Shown: positions 9,967-18,478, numbered from the stretch's first letter. The stretch is DNA of 64,000 bases from Ruminococcus flavefaciens ATCC 19208 (GCF_000518765.1 NZ_KI912489.1:562652-626651); one strand, 5' to 3'. Program-made: numbers and translations. The notes: a model not told the origin generated them from the letters alone.

Positions 9967-10566
9967 ATGGCAGTACAGAAAGAACCAATTCTTAAAAAGT
10001 GCAGATATCTGGGCATCAGCCCTGCTGTAATGGGCGTTTCAAAGAAGGAGTCGATCCGTTTCAAGAACGCTAACAACAGAAAGAAGATCTCTGAATACGG
10101 ACTTCAGCTCAAGGAAAAGCAGAAGTTGAAGTTTATCTACGGCGTACTTGAGAAGCCTTTCAGACATTACTTCTCAATCGCTGAAAAGATGGAGGGTAAA
10201 GCAGGTGATAACCTTATCACTGTTCTCGAATCCAGACTTGATAGTGTTGTATACAGAATGGGTCTCGCTCTTACAAGAAGAGAAGCAAGACAGCTCGTTG
10301 TACACAGCCACTATACAGTAAACGGCAAGAAGGTAAACATTCCTTCCTATAGAGTTAAGGTTGGCGATGTGATCGCTCTCAAGGAGAACGACAGAACATC
10401 TGAAAAGTTCAAGGCTACTGTAGAGGAAACCAAGGACAGACTCGTTCCTGTATGGCTCACAGCTAACAAGGATGATTTCTCTGCTACAGTAAATCGTCTC
10501 CCCTCAGCTGAGGATATTGACTACGAGGTAGCTACTCACCTCATCGTCGAGCTGTACTCAAAGTAA
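9967..10566 (+). CDS. rpsD: 30S ribosomal protein S4
   Basis: A 199-residue S4 with the S4 RNA-binding domain RLDSVVYRMGLALTRREARQLVVHSHYTVNGKKVNIPSYRV. It nucleates 30S assembly. It lacks the N-terminal CxxC zinc pair of some S4 proteins (begins MAVQKEPILKKCRYLGISPAVMG). Its position before rpoA fits the alpha operon. Confidence 0.97.
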   Translation: MAVQKEPILKKCRYLGISPAVMGVSKKESIRFKNANNRKKISEYGLQLKEKQKLKFIYGVLEKPFRHYFSIAEKMEGKAGDNLITVLESRLDSVVYRMGLALTRREARQLVVHSHYTVNGKKVNIPSYRVKVGDVIALKENDRTSEKFKATVEETKDRLVPVWLTANKDDFSATVNRLPSAEDIDYEVATHLIVELYSK

Positions 10567-10635
10567 TCCGAAAAGGGATCTGCTTGAAGAGACAGATTAC
10601 GAAATCAACATTAATTGCGAAATAGGAGGGTTTTT

Positions 10636-11601
10636 ATGCTGGAAAAAATTAATAAGCCTGATATTGATATTGTCGAGCTTAAAAGTGACGGCAAATACGG
10701 CAAATTCGTTTTAGCACCGCTGGAGCGTGGGTACGGTATTACACTTGGAAACAGCCTCAGGCGTGTGCTGCTCTCCTCACTTCCTGGTGTGGCTGTAACA
10801 TCTGTAAAGCTTTCGGGCAAGGATGGTACAGTTCACCATGAGTTGTCAACTATTCCGGGCGTAAAAGAAGACGTTACGGAAATAATCCTCAGTATTAAAG
10901 GACTGACGGCAAAACTTTACGGAGAAGGTCCTAAGACAGTATATATAGAGGCAGAGGGCGAATGTGAGATCACTGCCGGCGATATAAAGACAGATTCAGA
11001 GGTAAATATTCTGGATCCGGGTATGCATATCGCAACACTTGGCAAGGATGCCAAGCTCTATATGGAGATCACTATCGACAGAGGCAGAGGCTATGTTTCG
11101 GCAGAAAGAAACAAGAAGCAGATCAACCTCCCAGTTGATGTTATCGCTGTAGACAGCATCTATACTCCTGTTCTTAAGGTTAATTATACCGTAGAGGATA
11201 CACGACTCGGTCAGGTCACAGACTATGATAAGCTTACAATGGAGGTATGGACCGATGGTACTATCTCTGCTAAGGAAGCTTTATCACAGGCAGCCAATCT
11301 CCTCAACGAGCATCTGAAGCTGTTCATCGACCTCTCAGAAGAGGCTGGACTTGCTGAGGTCCTTGTTGAAAAGGACGAGAAGGGTAAGGAAAAAATCCTT
11401 GAGATGACCATTGAGGATCTTGACTTATCTGTACGTTCATTCAATTGTCTGAAGCGTGCAGGAATCAATACCGTGGATGACTTGATCAATAAGTCAGAGG
11501 AAGAAATGATGAAGGTTAGAAACCTTGGAAAGAAATCCTTCGATGAGGTTAAGGAAAAGCTCCAGTCACTGGGCTTTGATCTCTCATCAGAAGAGGAATA
11601 A
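10636..11601 (+). CDS. rpoA: RNA polymerase alpha subunit
   Basis: A 321-residue protein with an N-terminal assembly domain ([28 protein letters not shown]) and a C-terminal domain ([22 protein letters not shown], then [22 protein letters not shown]) that contacts activators and UP elements. The ATG at 10636 is preferred to an upstream in-frame codon at 10615 because AGGAGGG at 10624-10630 lies five bases before it. Confidence 0.98.
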   Translation: MLEKINKPDIDIVELKSDGKYGKFVLAPLERGYGITLGNSLRRVLLSSLPGVAVTSVKLSGKDGTVHHELSTIPGVKEDVTEIILSIKGLTAKLYGEGPKTVYIEAEGECEITAGDIKTDSEVNILDPGMHIATLGKDAKLYMEITIDRGRGYVSAERNKKQINLPVDVIAVDSIYTPVLKVNYTVEDTRLGQVTDYDKLTMEVWTDGTISAKEALSQAANLLNEHLKLFIDLSEEAGLAEVLVEKDEKGKEKILEMTIEDLDLSVRSFNCLKRAGINTVDDLINKSEEEMMKVRNLGKKSFDEVKEKLQSLGFDLSSEEE

Positions 11602-11649
11602 ATCTTAAAACGTGCGTAAAGCGCACAACTATAAAAAGGAGTGAATACA

Positions 11650-11991
11650 ATGCCGGGTACAAGAAAGCTGGGCAGAACATCTGATCATAGAAAGGCTATG
11701 CTCAGAGGCATGGTAACTTTCCTGCTTGAGAACGGTCAGATCGAAACTACCGTAACAAGAGCTAAGGAAGTACGTGCAGTTGCAGAAAAAATGATCACTA
11801 TCGGTAAAAATGATGATCTGCACTCCAAGCGTCAGGTATATTCATACATCACTAAGGAGTCCGTTGCAAAGAAGGTTTTCGACGAGATCGCTCCAAAGTA
11901 TGCTGATAAGAACGGTGGTTACACACAGATCGTAAAGATCGGTCCTCGCCGTGGTGACGCTGCTGAAATGGCTATCATCAAGCTCGTTTGA
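11650..11991 (+). CDS. rplQ: 50S ribosomal protein L17
   Basis: A 113-residue L17 ([23 protein letters not shown]) with the conserved [23 protein letters not shown] and the C-terminal ILR-like [20 protein letters not shown]. The ATG at 11650 lies eight bases after AAGGAG; an in-frame GTG at 11641 overlaps the SD and is rejected. It ends the superoperon, followed by a strong terminator. Confidence 0.97.
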   Translation: MPGTRKLGRTSDHRKAMLRGMVTFLLENGQIETTVTRAKEVRAVAEKMITIGKNDDLHSKRQVYSYITKESVAKKVFDEIAPKYADKNGGYTQIVKIGPRRGDAAEMAIIKLV

Positions 11992-12012
11992 TCGCAGATA
12001 TCTAATTACAAG

Positions 12013-12040
12013 AGCCGTTCCCGTTAAGGGAGCGGCTTTT
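12013..12040 (+). terminator. Rho-independent terminator after rplQ
   Basis: A ten-pair stem, AGCCGTTCCC with GGGAGCGGCT, around a GTTAA loop (one G-T pair), ending in TTTT. It closes the ribosomal superoperon 21 bases after rplQ. Confidence 0.9.
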
Positions 12041-12085
12041 CTGTATACAGACAATAAAAAAATACGAAAAATCGCCTTAAAGTAC

Positions 12086-12114
12086 TTGCAAAAATATCGG
12101 GGATATGATATAAT
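12086..12114 (+). promoter_or_regulatory. Sigma-A promoter for yajC
   Basis: TTGCAA at 12086-12091, a 17-base spacer and TATAAT at 12109-12114, with TG one base before the -10 (extended -10). It lies 45 bases upstream of the yajC ATG and after the rplQ terminator. Confidence 0.85.
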
Positions 12115-12159
12115 ATACATCGTATGAATTACAAATCAAAACGATTGGAGAATTAGTAT

Positions 12160-12675
12160 ATGAAGATCAATAAGTTAATCGCTTCTGTTACAGCAGCTGC
12201 TTCAACAGCCGTGATAGCAAGTGCTACAGCTCTGAATGCATTTGCTGAGGATTCCGAGCAGGCAACTACAGCTAATCAGCAGCAGGCAAGTATGGGTAAT
12301 CTTCTTTCAATGCCTATCATGCTTATCCTGATGTTCGTTCTGCTCTATTTTTTTGCTATCAGACCTCAGAAAAAGCGCGACAAGGAGCTCAAGGAAATGC
12401 AGCAGAGCCTTCAGGTAGGCGATGAAGTTGTTACAGGCGGCGGTATCGTAGGTATTGTTGTAAGCGTGGGCGATGATACAGTTGTTATCGAAACAGGCGG
12501 TGCCAAGCATAAGCTCAGAATAAAGAACTGGGCTATCACTGAGAATGTTTCAGCTGCTGAGCGCTTCAGAGAAGCAAAAGCAGGTGCAAAGGGTTCATCA
12601 ACAGTTGAGGCTGCTGCGGTAGTTGACGACGACGATGATAAAAAGTCAAAGAAAAAGAAGAATGACGAAGAATAA
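12160..12675 (+). CDS. yajC: SecDF-associated translocase subunit YajC with added signal peptide
   Basis: A 171-residue protein. Residues ~46-70 (NLLSMPIMLILMFVLLYFFAIRPQKKR) are the single membrane helix and RPQKKR motif of YajC, followed by the QVGDEVVTGGGIVGIVV beta domain and a Lys/Asp-rich tail ending in DDDDDKKSKKKKNDEE. Unlike E. coli YajC (~110 residues, helix at the N-terminus), it starts with a signal-peptide-like segment (KLIASVTAAASTAVIASATALNAFA, then ED), with AFA/ED a plausible cleavage site. That would put the short linker outside the cell. YajC is an accessory of SecYEG-SecDF. Confidence 0.93.
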   Translation: MKINKLIASVTAAASTAVIASATALNAFAEDSEQATTANQQQASMGNLLSMPIMLILMFVLLYFFAIRPQKKRDKELKEMQQSLQVGDEVVTGGGIVGIVVSVGDDTVVIETGGAKHKLRIKNWAITENVSAAERFREAKAGAKGSSTVEAAAVVDDDDDKKSKKKKNDEE

Positions 12676-12683
12676 ATGATAAT

Positions 12684-12727
12684 ACCTCCGCATAGAATTA
12701 TTAATAATTCTACAGCGGAGGTTTTTT
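12684..12727 (+). terminator. Terminator-like hairpin whose 3' arm holds the next gene's SD
   Basis: ACCTCCGC (12684-12691) pairs with GCGGAGGT (12715-12722); after a small internal mismatch TAGAATTA pairs with TAATTCTA around TTAA. TTTTTT (12722-12727) follows and the ATG of the next gene comes at once. GGAGG (12717-12721), six bases before that ATG, is inside the stem, so the hairpin would both end transcription and hide the SD. Confidence 0.8.
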
Positions 12728-13129
12728 ATGCGCCGACAACGGAAAAGCTTGTGGTCAAGCCGTATATTCAGTATACTTGTATCTGTACTTGCAGGAGCCT
12801 TATGTACTGCGGCTGGTGCAGTTATTACATCTGCGATAGTATATTTTGTCATGAAGGATATGACAATGATAAGAGCCTTTGCGGGAGCCTCTATTGCAGC
12901 AGGAGCTTATATAGCAGCGTTTATCTGCGGTAAATACAGACGCAGAAAAGGTCTTGTCAGCGGTACAGTATGCGGAGTGCTGATGTGCACTGTTATAAAC
13001 ATTCTGGCGATCGTAATACTTGGAGAATGGTCAGGCATAAAAAAACTCCTTCTGCTGACCTTTTTCGGTGCAGCAGGAGGAGTTGCAGGTGTAAATTCAA
13101 AGCGTCCGAAGAAGCTCTGGGATCAATAA
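12728..13129 (+). CDS. TIGR04086-type four-helix membrane protein
   Basis: A 133-residue protein with four hydrophobic helices (about residues 12-40, 48-68, 77-98, 106-124) and a basic Arg/Lys loop (GKYRRRKG) between helices 2 and 3. This matches the small TIGR04086/YrzE-like membrane family, commonly next to yajC in Clostridia; function unknown. Its SD (GGAGG) lies within the terminator-like stem between yajC and this gene. Its last seven bases overlap the end of the convergent htrA gene. Confidence 0.8.
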   Translation: MRRQRKSLWSSRIFSILVSVLAGALCTAAGAVITSAIVYFVMKDMTMIRAFAGASIAAGAYIAAFICGKYRRRKGLVSGTVCGVLMCTVINILAIVILGEWSGIKKLLLLTFFGAAGGVAGVNSKRPKKLWDQ

Positions 13130-14658
13130 TTTCCCGAGGTATCCTCTGCAAGCTTGAATTCAATGTCATAATAGGATATTTCGCCGTCTTTATCAATGTG
13201 AGCGCAGGTTGCGGGAACTTTGTCGCCTGCCTTGTACTGGCTTTTTATGGTGTCGTAAAGCTCGTGATAGGTGCTTACGGCATTGCCGTTTATAGCTGTG
13301 ATGAAATCGCCTTCCTTGAGGTCTGTGTTGGCGATATCATAATCCTTTTCGATCCTGATGATGTATACTCCCTTGAAATCCTTCGGGAGATCAAAGCCAA
13401 GCTCTTCCTGTATCTTCTTGATGTTGCCTTCAGAGCTCATATCGTAAAGCTGTATGCCTATCTTGAAGCGTCCGCCCACATAGCCGTTTTTGATAAGCTC
13501 TTCGATAACGGGAGTAGCTTCGTTTATGGTAATAGCAAAGCCAAGTCCCTCAAATTCAGCACTTACGTATTTTGAAGATGTGATACCGATGACCTGACCG
13601 TACATATTTACCAGCGCACCGCCGGAGTTACCGGGGCTTATATCGGCGTTTGTCTGTATGCAGTCCATTTCAAAGCCGCCTGTATCACTGCTTATTTTTC
13701 GGTTTACAGCAGAGACGATGCCGTCTGTGACTGTGCTTGCAAGGTTAGCAGGATTACCGATAGCAATTACCTGTTCGCCTACGACAGCTTCATCTGAATT
13801 ACCGAGTATAGCTGGGGTAAGTCCGTCAGCGTCTATTTTTACAACTGCGATATCTGTTTTTGAGTCTCTGCCGATGACTGCAGCAGAGTAGGTCTCGCCG
13901 TCAACAGTCTCAACTACGTGATAGCCCTCAGCTTCGAGAACATGGGCATTTGTAGCAATATAGCCGTCCTCGTTGAGGACTATGCCCGAGCCTGTACCTA
14001 CCGGAATCTTTGCGTTAAAGTTTGAGTAATTCTTGTAGGTGTATATCTTTACTATGGAAGGCTTTACAAGAGCAGCTGCTCCTTCGGGAGTATATTTGCC
14101 GTTTTCGTCCTTATATTTCTCAGCGTCGTTGGCACCATTTGGCTTTTCTTCCTTATACAGTATCACAGGCTTGGGAGAGCCTATTTTTTCAATGACCTTG
14201 TCACTGTTGATTATATCATAGACTATGCCGAATACTGCCATTAATGCCGAAATAATGATAAGGATAACGAACATTATTAGTACAGCCGACTGTCCCTTCG
14301 GACGGCGGGGCTCATTTTCAGAGCTTCCTGAATTGCTGCTGTTCTGACTGCGTTCAAGCTCTTCAAAGCCGATAGGTTCGTACATGAACTTATCATACAC
14401 AGGTCTTTGAGGCTGACCGTAAGGCTGCTGACCGTAAAAGCCCTGTTGCTGCTGTCCGTAACCGTTCTGATAGCCGTTTGGCTGATTGTAAGGGGGTGGA
14501 GGCGGCGGGGGAGTGCTGTTTGTATAAGCGCTGTGCTGCTCCATATTATGGGTGCCGTTTGATACGTTGTTATCGGCAGCTCTTTCATGCTGAGGTGAAT
14601 ACGGCTGCTGATCGTTATTTTCAGACGGATCCGGGTTGAAAATATCTCTTTCGTCCAT
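13123..14658 (-). CDS. htrA: Membrane-anchored HtrA/DegP-type serine protease with PDZ domain
   Basis: A 511-residue protease. Residues 1-120 form a long cytoplasmic tail rich in Gln, Asn, Pro and Tyr (a Pro run at ~50-56, then GQQ/YGQ repeats), unusual for HtrA. A membrane helix spans ~124-148. The trypsin-like domain has His239 (TNAHV), Asp269 (KTDIAVV) and Ser345 (GNSGGAL). A PDZ domain covers ~400-505 (LKEGDFITAINGNAV). It degrades or holds misfolded exported proteins outside the membrane. It follows the kinase gene by three bases, and the regulator-kinase-htrA order resembles the CssRS-HtrA logic of Bacillus. Its end overlaps the convergent membrane gene by seven bases. Confidence 0.94.
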   Translation of the reverse strand: MDERDIFNPDPSENNDQQPYSPQHERAADNNVSNGTHNMEQHSAYTNSTPPPPPPPYNQPNGYQNGYGQQQQGFYGQQPYGQPQRPVYDKFMYEPIGFEELERSQNSSNSGSSENEPRRPKGQSAVLIMFVILIIISALMAVFGIVYDIINSDKVIEKIGSPKPVILYKEEKPNGANDAEKYKDENGKYTPEGAAALVKPSIVKIYTYKNYSNFNAKIPVGTGSGIVLNEDGYIATNAHVLEAEGYHVVETVDGETYSAAVIGRDSKTDIAVVKIDADGLTPAILGNSDEAVVGEQVIAIGNPANLASTVTDGIVSAVNRKISSDTGGFEMDCIQTNADISPGNSGGALVNMYGQVIGITSSKYVSAEFEGLGFAITINEATPVIEELIKNGYVGGRFKIGIQLYDMSSEGNIKKIQEELGFDLPKDFKGVYIIRIEKDYDIANTDLKEGDFITAINGNAVSTYHELYDTIKSQYKAGDKVPATCAHIDKDGEISYYDIEFKLAEDTSGNY

Positions 14659-14661
14659 TAT

Positions 14662-16128
14662 TTATCCTTTCGCTTTTGGCTGCTTTTCAGGCAGCTGAAT
14701 AAGAAACTCTGTATATTCTCCGTACACGCTCTTGACTACGATATGACCGTGGTGGAGATGAACTATCTTACGTGATATCGCAAGTCCGAGACCAAGACCT
14801 GTAGTATCCTTGCCTCGTGACGAATCCGTCTTGTAGAAACGGTCAAATACCTGAGTTATCTCGTCGTTTTTCAGTCCTTCACCTGTATTTTTTATGCCTA
14901 TGGTGCAATTACCGTTTACAGAACGCTCAAAGCGGAATGAGAGCGTACCGCCTGTATTTATGAATTTTACGGCGTTCTCGACGAGATTGTATATTACCTG
15001 CTGTAAGAGGTCTGCATCGACTTCACAGGTCATTCTGTCGCTTCCGAGGCCTTCTACCTCAAGGTTTTTATCTTCTATCTTTTTTTCAAACATGAGAACA
15101 GTCTGTATAACTATTTCAGTGAGATTTACGTCGCGGAAATTAGGCCTTAGAGTACCTGTCTCAAATCTTGACATATTGAGCATTGATGAGATGAGTATGC
15201 GGAGTCGCTTTATCTCCTTTGATACAAGCACGAGGTATTCGTTCTGTCTGCCCTTTGATATAGTACCGTCAAGGATACCGTCAACAAATCCGCCTATGGT
15301 AGTGATAGGGGTCCTAAGCTCATGAGATACGTTGGCGATAAATGTCTTACTGGTCTCTTCACTCTTTGCAACGTCAGCAGCTACTGCGTTGACGTAATCA
15401 GCTATCTCAGAGGTAGTATACGGAACATTTGTAGGGATAGACTCCGAGAAGTCGCGTCTTGCATACTGTTCTGATATCCTGCGGAATATTCTTTCGTATT
15501 CGTCAAGCTTGTTGAATCTTCTCTTTATGAGGAAAAGCTGTATTGATATGCTGAGAGCACATATAAGTGTATAGAATAACGCTATTTTCAGGGCAAAGGA
15601 ATTGATATTATCCGACTTGCTGTATATCTTTGCATACATACGCATCGGCACAATGTCGCCGTTTCCCTTCAGGAAGAAGCAGCTTCCGTAAAGCATATAC
15701 GGTTCATTTGCCGAGATATTCTTTGTTTCAAGATCAAGAAAATCATTTGCGTCCAGCTTTGTCATTTCGGCAGCAGATATCTTCTCGCTGTTTTTGACTA
15801 CCTTTTTCGGTGTTTCCTTATAATCAGCGTCTGAGAGGACGCAGTTTCCGTTTTCATCATAAATGTATATCATCAGGTGGTATTTGCTTGAAAACTTCTT
15901 ATGAAGCGTTTTTGTAAGCTCAGAACGTGTATCGCGTGTCTCGGCGTAGTTGTCCTGCATACAGCTTATGAACAGATCACCGATAGACTGAAGCTCTTCA
16001 AGCTTTGAAGATTTATATATCCAAGAGCTTATAGTTATAATGATAATGCTGATAACGATATTTACTGACAGCACTATAAATATCAGAAATATAAAAAGCT
16101 TGTCATAAGAGCTTTTTTTGGTTTTCAA
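14662..16128 (-). CDS. Sensor histidine kinase (TTG start)
   Basis: A 488-residue kinase: membrane helix at ~11-36, an extracytoplasmic sensor of ~140 residues, second helix at ~178-202, a HAMP-like linker, the phospho-acceptor His269 in FIANVSHELRTPITTIGG, the N box NLVENAVKF (~382-390), and G boxes GEGL and GLGLGLAISR. It should phosphorylate the adjacent response regulator. Start is TTG (complement of CAA at 16126-16128) after AGGTGATCC. It is followed three bases later by htrA, so the module probably senses envelope or secretion stress; that role is inferred from context. Confidence 0.94.
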   Translation of the reverse strand: MKTKKSSYDKLFIFLIFIVLSVNIVISIIIITISSWIYKSSKLEELQSIGDLFISCMQDNYAETRDTRSELTKTLHKKFSSKYHLMIYIYDENGNCVLSDADYKETPKKVVKNSEKISAAEMTKLDANDFLDLETKNISANEPYMLYGSCFFLKGNGDIVPMRMYAKIYSKSDNINSFALKIALFYTLICALSISIQLFLIKRRFNKLDEYERIFRRISEQYARRDFSESIPTNVPYTTSEIADYVNAVAADVAKSEETSKTFIANVSHELRTPITTIGGFVDGILDGTISKGRQNEYLVLVSKEIKRLRILISSMLNMSRFETGTLRPNFRDVNLTEIVIQTVLMFEKKIEDKNLEVEGLGSDRMTCEVDADLLQQVIYNLVENAVKFINTGGTLSFRFERSVNGNCTIGIKNTGEGLKNDEITQVFDRFYKTDSSRGKDTTGLGLGLAISRKIVHLHHGHIVVKSVYGEYTEFLIQLPEKQPKAKG

Positions 16129-16151
16129 GCAGGATCACCTCTATACAAAAT

Positions 16152-16172
16152 AAGGGGACAAACGGTCCCCTT
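16152..16172 (-). terminator. Hairpin between response regulator and kinase
   Basis: AAGGGGAC pairs perfectly with GTCCCCTT around a five-base loop; on the minus strand ATTTTG follows. It sits in the 142-base gap between the two genes and could act as an attenuator lowering kinase relative to regulator expression, or as an RNA-processing end. On the plus strand TTTTTTATT lies a few bases away. Confidence 0.6.
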
Positions 16173-16270
16173 GATGTTTTTTATTATCTTTATTCCTCGT
16201 AAATACGCTCACTCCATGCGTATCAGTAATATCAGGACTATGATAGTTTTGCCGTTAAGTGCATGAGGAA

Positions 16271-16978
16271 TTATTCCTCTTCGTCAGCCTCGAATTTATA
16301 GCCTACGCCCCATACAGTCTTGAGAGCCCACTTATCGGATATGCCCTCAAGCTTTTCACGCAGACGCTTTATATGTACGTCGATGGTACGTGAATCGCCG
16401 TAGTATTCAAAGCCCCATACTTCGTCAAGAAGCTGGTCACGGGTATATACTCTGTTGGGGTTGGAAGCAAGGTAATAAAGAAGCTCCAGCTCCTTAGGAG
16501 GAGTATCTATATTCTTTCCGTTTACTTTAAGCTCATAGCTGTCCATATTTACAGAGAGCTTGTCGTAATGTACTTCCTTTGACTCGGGCTCAGCCATGCC
16601 TGTTCCCACGCGGCGTGTTACAGCGTTGATACGGGCAATGACTTCCTTAGCGTCAAATGGCTTTACGATATAATCGTCAGCACCAAGCTCGAGACCGATT
16701 ACCTTGTCGATAGTCTCTCCTTTAGCGGTTATCATAATGATCGGTACGTTAGAGATCTTTCTGATCTCGCGGCATACCTGCCAGCCGTCCTTGCCGGGCA
16801 GCATTATATCAAGCAGTACCATATCGGGACTGAGAGCCTTGAATTTAACAACAGCATCATCTCCGTCGTGGCAGAGAAGAACGCTGTATCCGTCTTTTTC
16901 AAGATAAAGTCTGAGAAGATCGCAGATGTTCTTGTCATCGTCAACTATAAGAACTTTTGGATTTTTTTCGTTAGCCAT
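16271..16978 (-). CDS. OmpR/PhoB-family response regulator
   Basis: A 235-residue two-domain regulator. Receiver: acidic pocket DDD at 13-15, phospho-acceptor Asp57 (VLLDIMLPGKDG), Thr84 and Lys106 (IVKPF). The C-terminal winged helix (~130-232) has the PhoB-type ELELLYYLASNPNRVYTRDQLLDEVWG and RTIDVHIKRLREKL. All signalling residues are intact. It heads the regulator-kinase-htrA set and has its own near-consensus promoter. Confidence 0.96.
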   Translation of the reverse strand: MANEKNPKVLIVDDDKNICDLLRLYLEKDGYSVLLCHDGDDAVVKFKALSPDMVLLDIMLPGKDGWQVCREIRKISNVPIIMITAKGETIDKVIGLELGADDYIVKPFDAKEVIARINAVTRRVGTGMAEPESKEVHYDKLSVNMDSYELKVNGKNIDTPPKELELLYYLASNPNRVYTRDQLLDEVWGFEYYGDSRTIDVHIKRLREKLEGISDKWALKTVWGVGYKFEADEEE

Positions 16979-17021
16979 TTTGTTAATACCTTCCTTCCGT
17001 ATTAAACATTTTATTAAGATA

Positions 17022-17050
17022 ATTATAACTCAGATCGGTGAAAATGTCAA
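17022..17050 (-). promoter_or_regulatory. Consensus sigma-A promoter for the two-component operon
   Basis: On the minus strand TTGACA (17050-17045), a 17-base spacer and TATAAT (17027-17022), both hexamers perfect. The start would lie ~35 bases upstream of the regulator ATG, which has GGAAGGAAGG as SD. Confidence 0.9.
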
Positions 17051-17120
17051 TCAAAAATTGCTGATTTTTGAATATGTGAGTTGTTTTTGGTATACATCAT
17101 TGCAAAAAGCAGCAAATAGG

Positions 17121-17804
17121 TCACAGGCGGCTGAACATATCGCACAAGGCGCATATAAGCTCAGTATTTGTAGGCTTTTCGATAAGTCTATGTTCGGTGA
17201 GCCGTGCCGAAGCACCGTTTTTAAAGGCGTGATCGGCGAGATTTCGCATAGCTCTTTCCACAAGAGAAGCCTTTGATGAATATGCATTTGCTATCTCCTC
17301 ATAGATGCCGTTCATGCCTCCCCATAGCCTTTCGGGAGCATTTATCGCTATTTCCGCTGCTTTTGCAAGATAGTAAAATCCGCTGAGTCTGCGCGGGAAT
17401 CCAAGCTCTTCGAGAAGCAGCTCAAGATGTGAGATAAGACTTCCGTCACATTCTGTATACCGTATGACCGTTCGGCAGAGACTGCCTGTGGGATATGGCA
17501 TTGTAAAGCATCTTGCAGCGCCTGCCCTGCGAAAGCTGTTATGCACGGGAGCAGATGTTGTGTAAAGTCCTGCAAATACCAATATACCGTTTTCTGAGAG
17601 CTGTCTGATAAAGTCAAGCAGCTTTTCATCAGGTCGGAAAGCAAATAAGATGATGCCGTATATTTTGCCGTCAGAGACCTTGTTTCTTATGCTTGCCATA
17701 GAGCTTTTACAGTATTCCGACGGGATACCCATATTCATAAAACGGCGTGAGATGAGCTTTCCGAGACTCGGAGAATCGTCGCAGATAAGTAAATTCCCCT
17801 TCAT
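17121..17804 (-). CDS. Spo0A-like protein with degenerate receiver domain
   Basis: A 227-residue protein. Residues ~125-227 match the Spo0A DNA-binding domain: LLEELGFPRRLSGFYYLAKA, then IANAYSSKASLVERAMRNLADHAFKNG (recognition helix region) and KPTNTELICALCDMFSRL. The N-terminus keeps the CDD of a receiver (residues 8-10), but the strand that should carry the phospho-Asp reads GIILFAFRPD (50-59) with no Asp at the acceptor position, and the conserved Lys of KP is replaced (TMPYP, 101-105). It therefore probably cannot be switched by phosphorylation. Either a divergent second Spo0A or the remnant regulator of a non-sporulating lineage. SD GGAGGAAAA precedes the ATG. Confidence 0.85.
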   Translation of the reverse strand: MKGNLLICDDSPSLGKLISRRFMNMGIPSEYCKSSMASIRNKVSDGKIYGIILFAFRPDEKLLDFIRQLSENGILVFAGLYTTSAPVHNSFRRAGAARCFTMPYPTGSLCRTVIRYTECDGSLISHLELLLEELGFPRRLSGFYYLAKAAEIAINAPERLWGGMNGIYEEIANAYSSKASLVERAMRNLADHAFKNGASARLTEHRLIEKPTNTELICALCDMFSRL

Positions 17805-17852
17805 TTTTCCTCCGAACAGCGGCTCAGTATCTTATCGTGAGCCTGTCTGTTT

Positions 17853-18451
17853 TCACTTTGTATTCTGAGACAGAGCTGTTATATTGCTGATCGCCCAATC
17901 GAATGTGTCCGTTGTTATAATACAGCCGCAGTAAGGGCATTCAGCAGTCTGATTTATATTCAGCTGTGCACCGCAGTGGGGACAGGTCTGAACAGTTATA
18001 CCTGTGGACGCAGCAGTCTTTACACCTGTAGTTCGTGTAAGAGTCCATTCGTATGTCATGAATATCTCTTTTATGTCACTGCCGCTGACGATAGCTCCTG
18101 TAGCATCTTCCTTGATGTAATTGACAAGTCTTGTCTGAAGCCTTGCTATGATGATATCCTTGCCGCTGTCCTGACGCCAGCCCAAAAGTGTATTTCCGAG
18201 AACTGTGGGACGGCGTATCACATTGGTCTGACCGTCCTTGCGCAGCTGCTCCAGCTGTCGCTGTCGTCACTGCTGTCTGAAGCAGCTGCTGCATACTGTG
18301 CGGTAGTATCCTCCACCTGCCAGTTGCTGTCATAGCTGAAATCCACTTCACCTGCATAATTGCCGAAGTCCAGAGCCTTCGCTTCAACAGGCATCGTCAG
18401 CAGACAGAATGATGAGAGGATCAGCAATATGAATATTTTCAGCCTTTTCAT
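17853..18451 (-). pseudogene. Decayed copy of the Tim44-like/zinc-ribbon protein
   Basis: Two out-of-frame pieces. The first (18451-18218) has a signal peptide (MKRLKIFILLILSSFCLLTMPVEA), then DFGNYAGEVDFSYDSN resembling the start of the neighbouring 314-residue protein, and a Ser/Asp-rich stretch before running out of frame. The second frame, readable from about 18266, gives RQLEQLRKDGQTN, then LLGWRQDSGKDIIIARL, FMTYEWTLTRT and a CPHC...CPYC ribbon, matching the C-terminal half of the neighbour. The membrane helix and the first part of the Tim44-like domain are missing, so an internal deletion that shifts the frame explains it better than a single-base error. Confidence 0.75.
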
Positions 18452-18478
18452 ATTATCCCCCCGATTAATATAAAAGCT

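Noticed and set aside
10615..10635. Longer rpoA start
   Set aside because: The extra codons overlap the SD AGGAGGG that serves the ATG at 10636.
12970..13575. Open plus-strand frame of about 200 codons overlapping htrA
   Set aside because: It is antisense to the clearly conserved HtrA domain, has no SD, and its product resembles no known protein.
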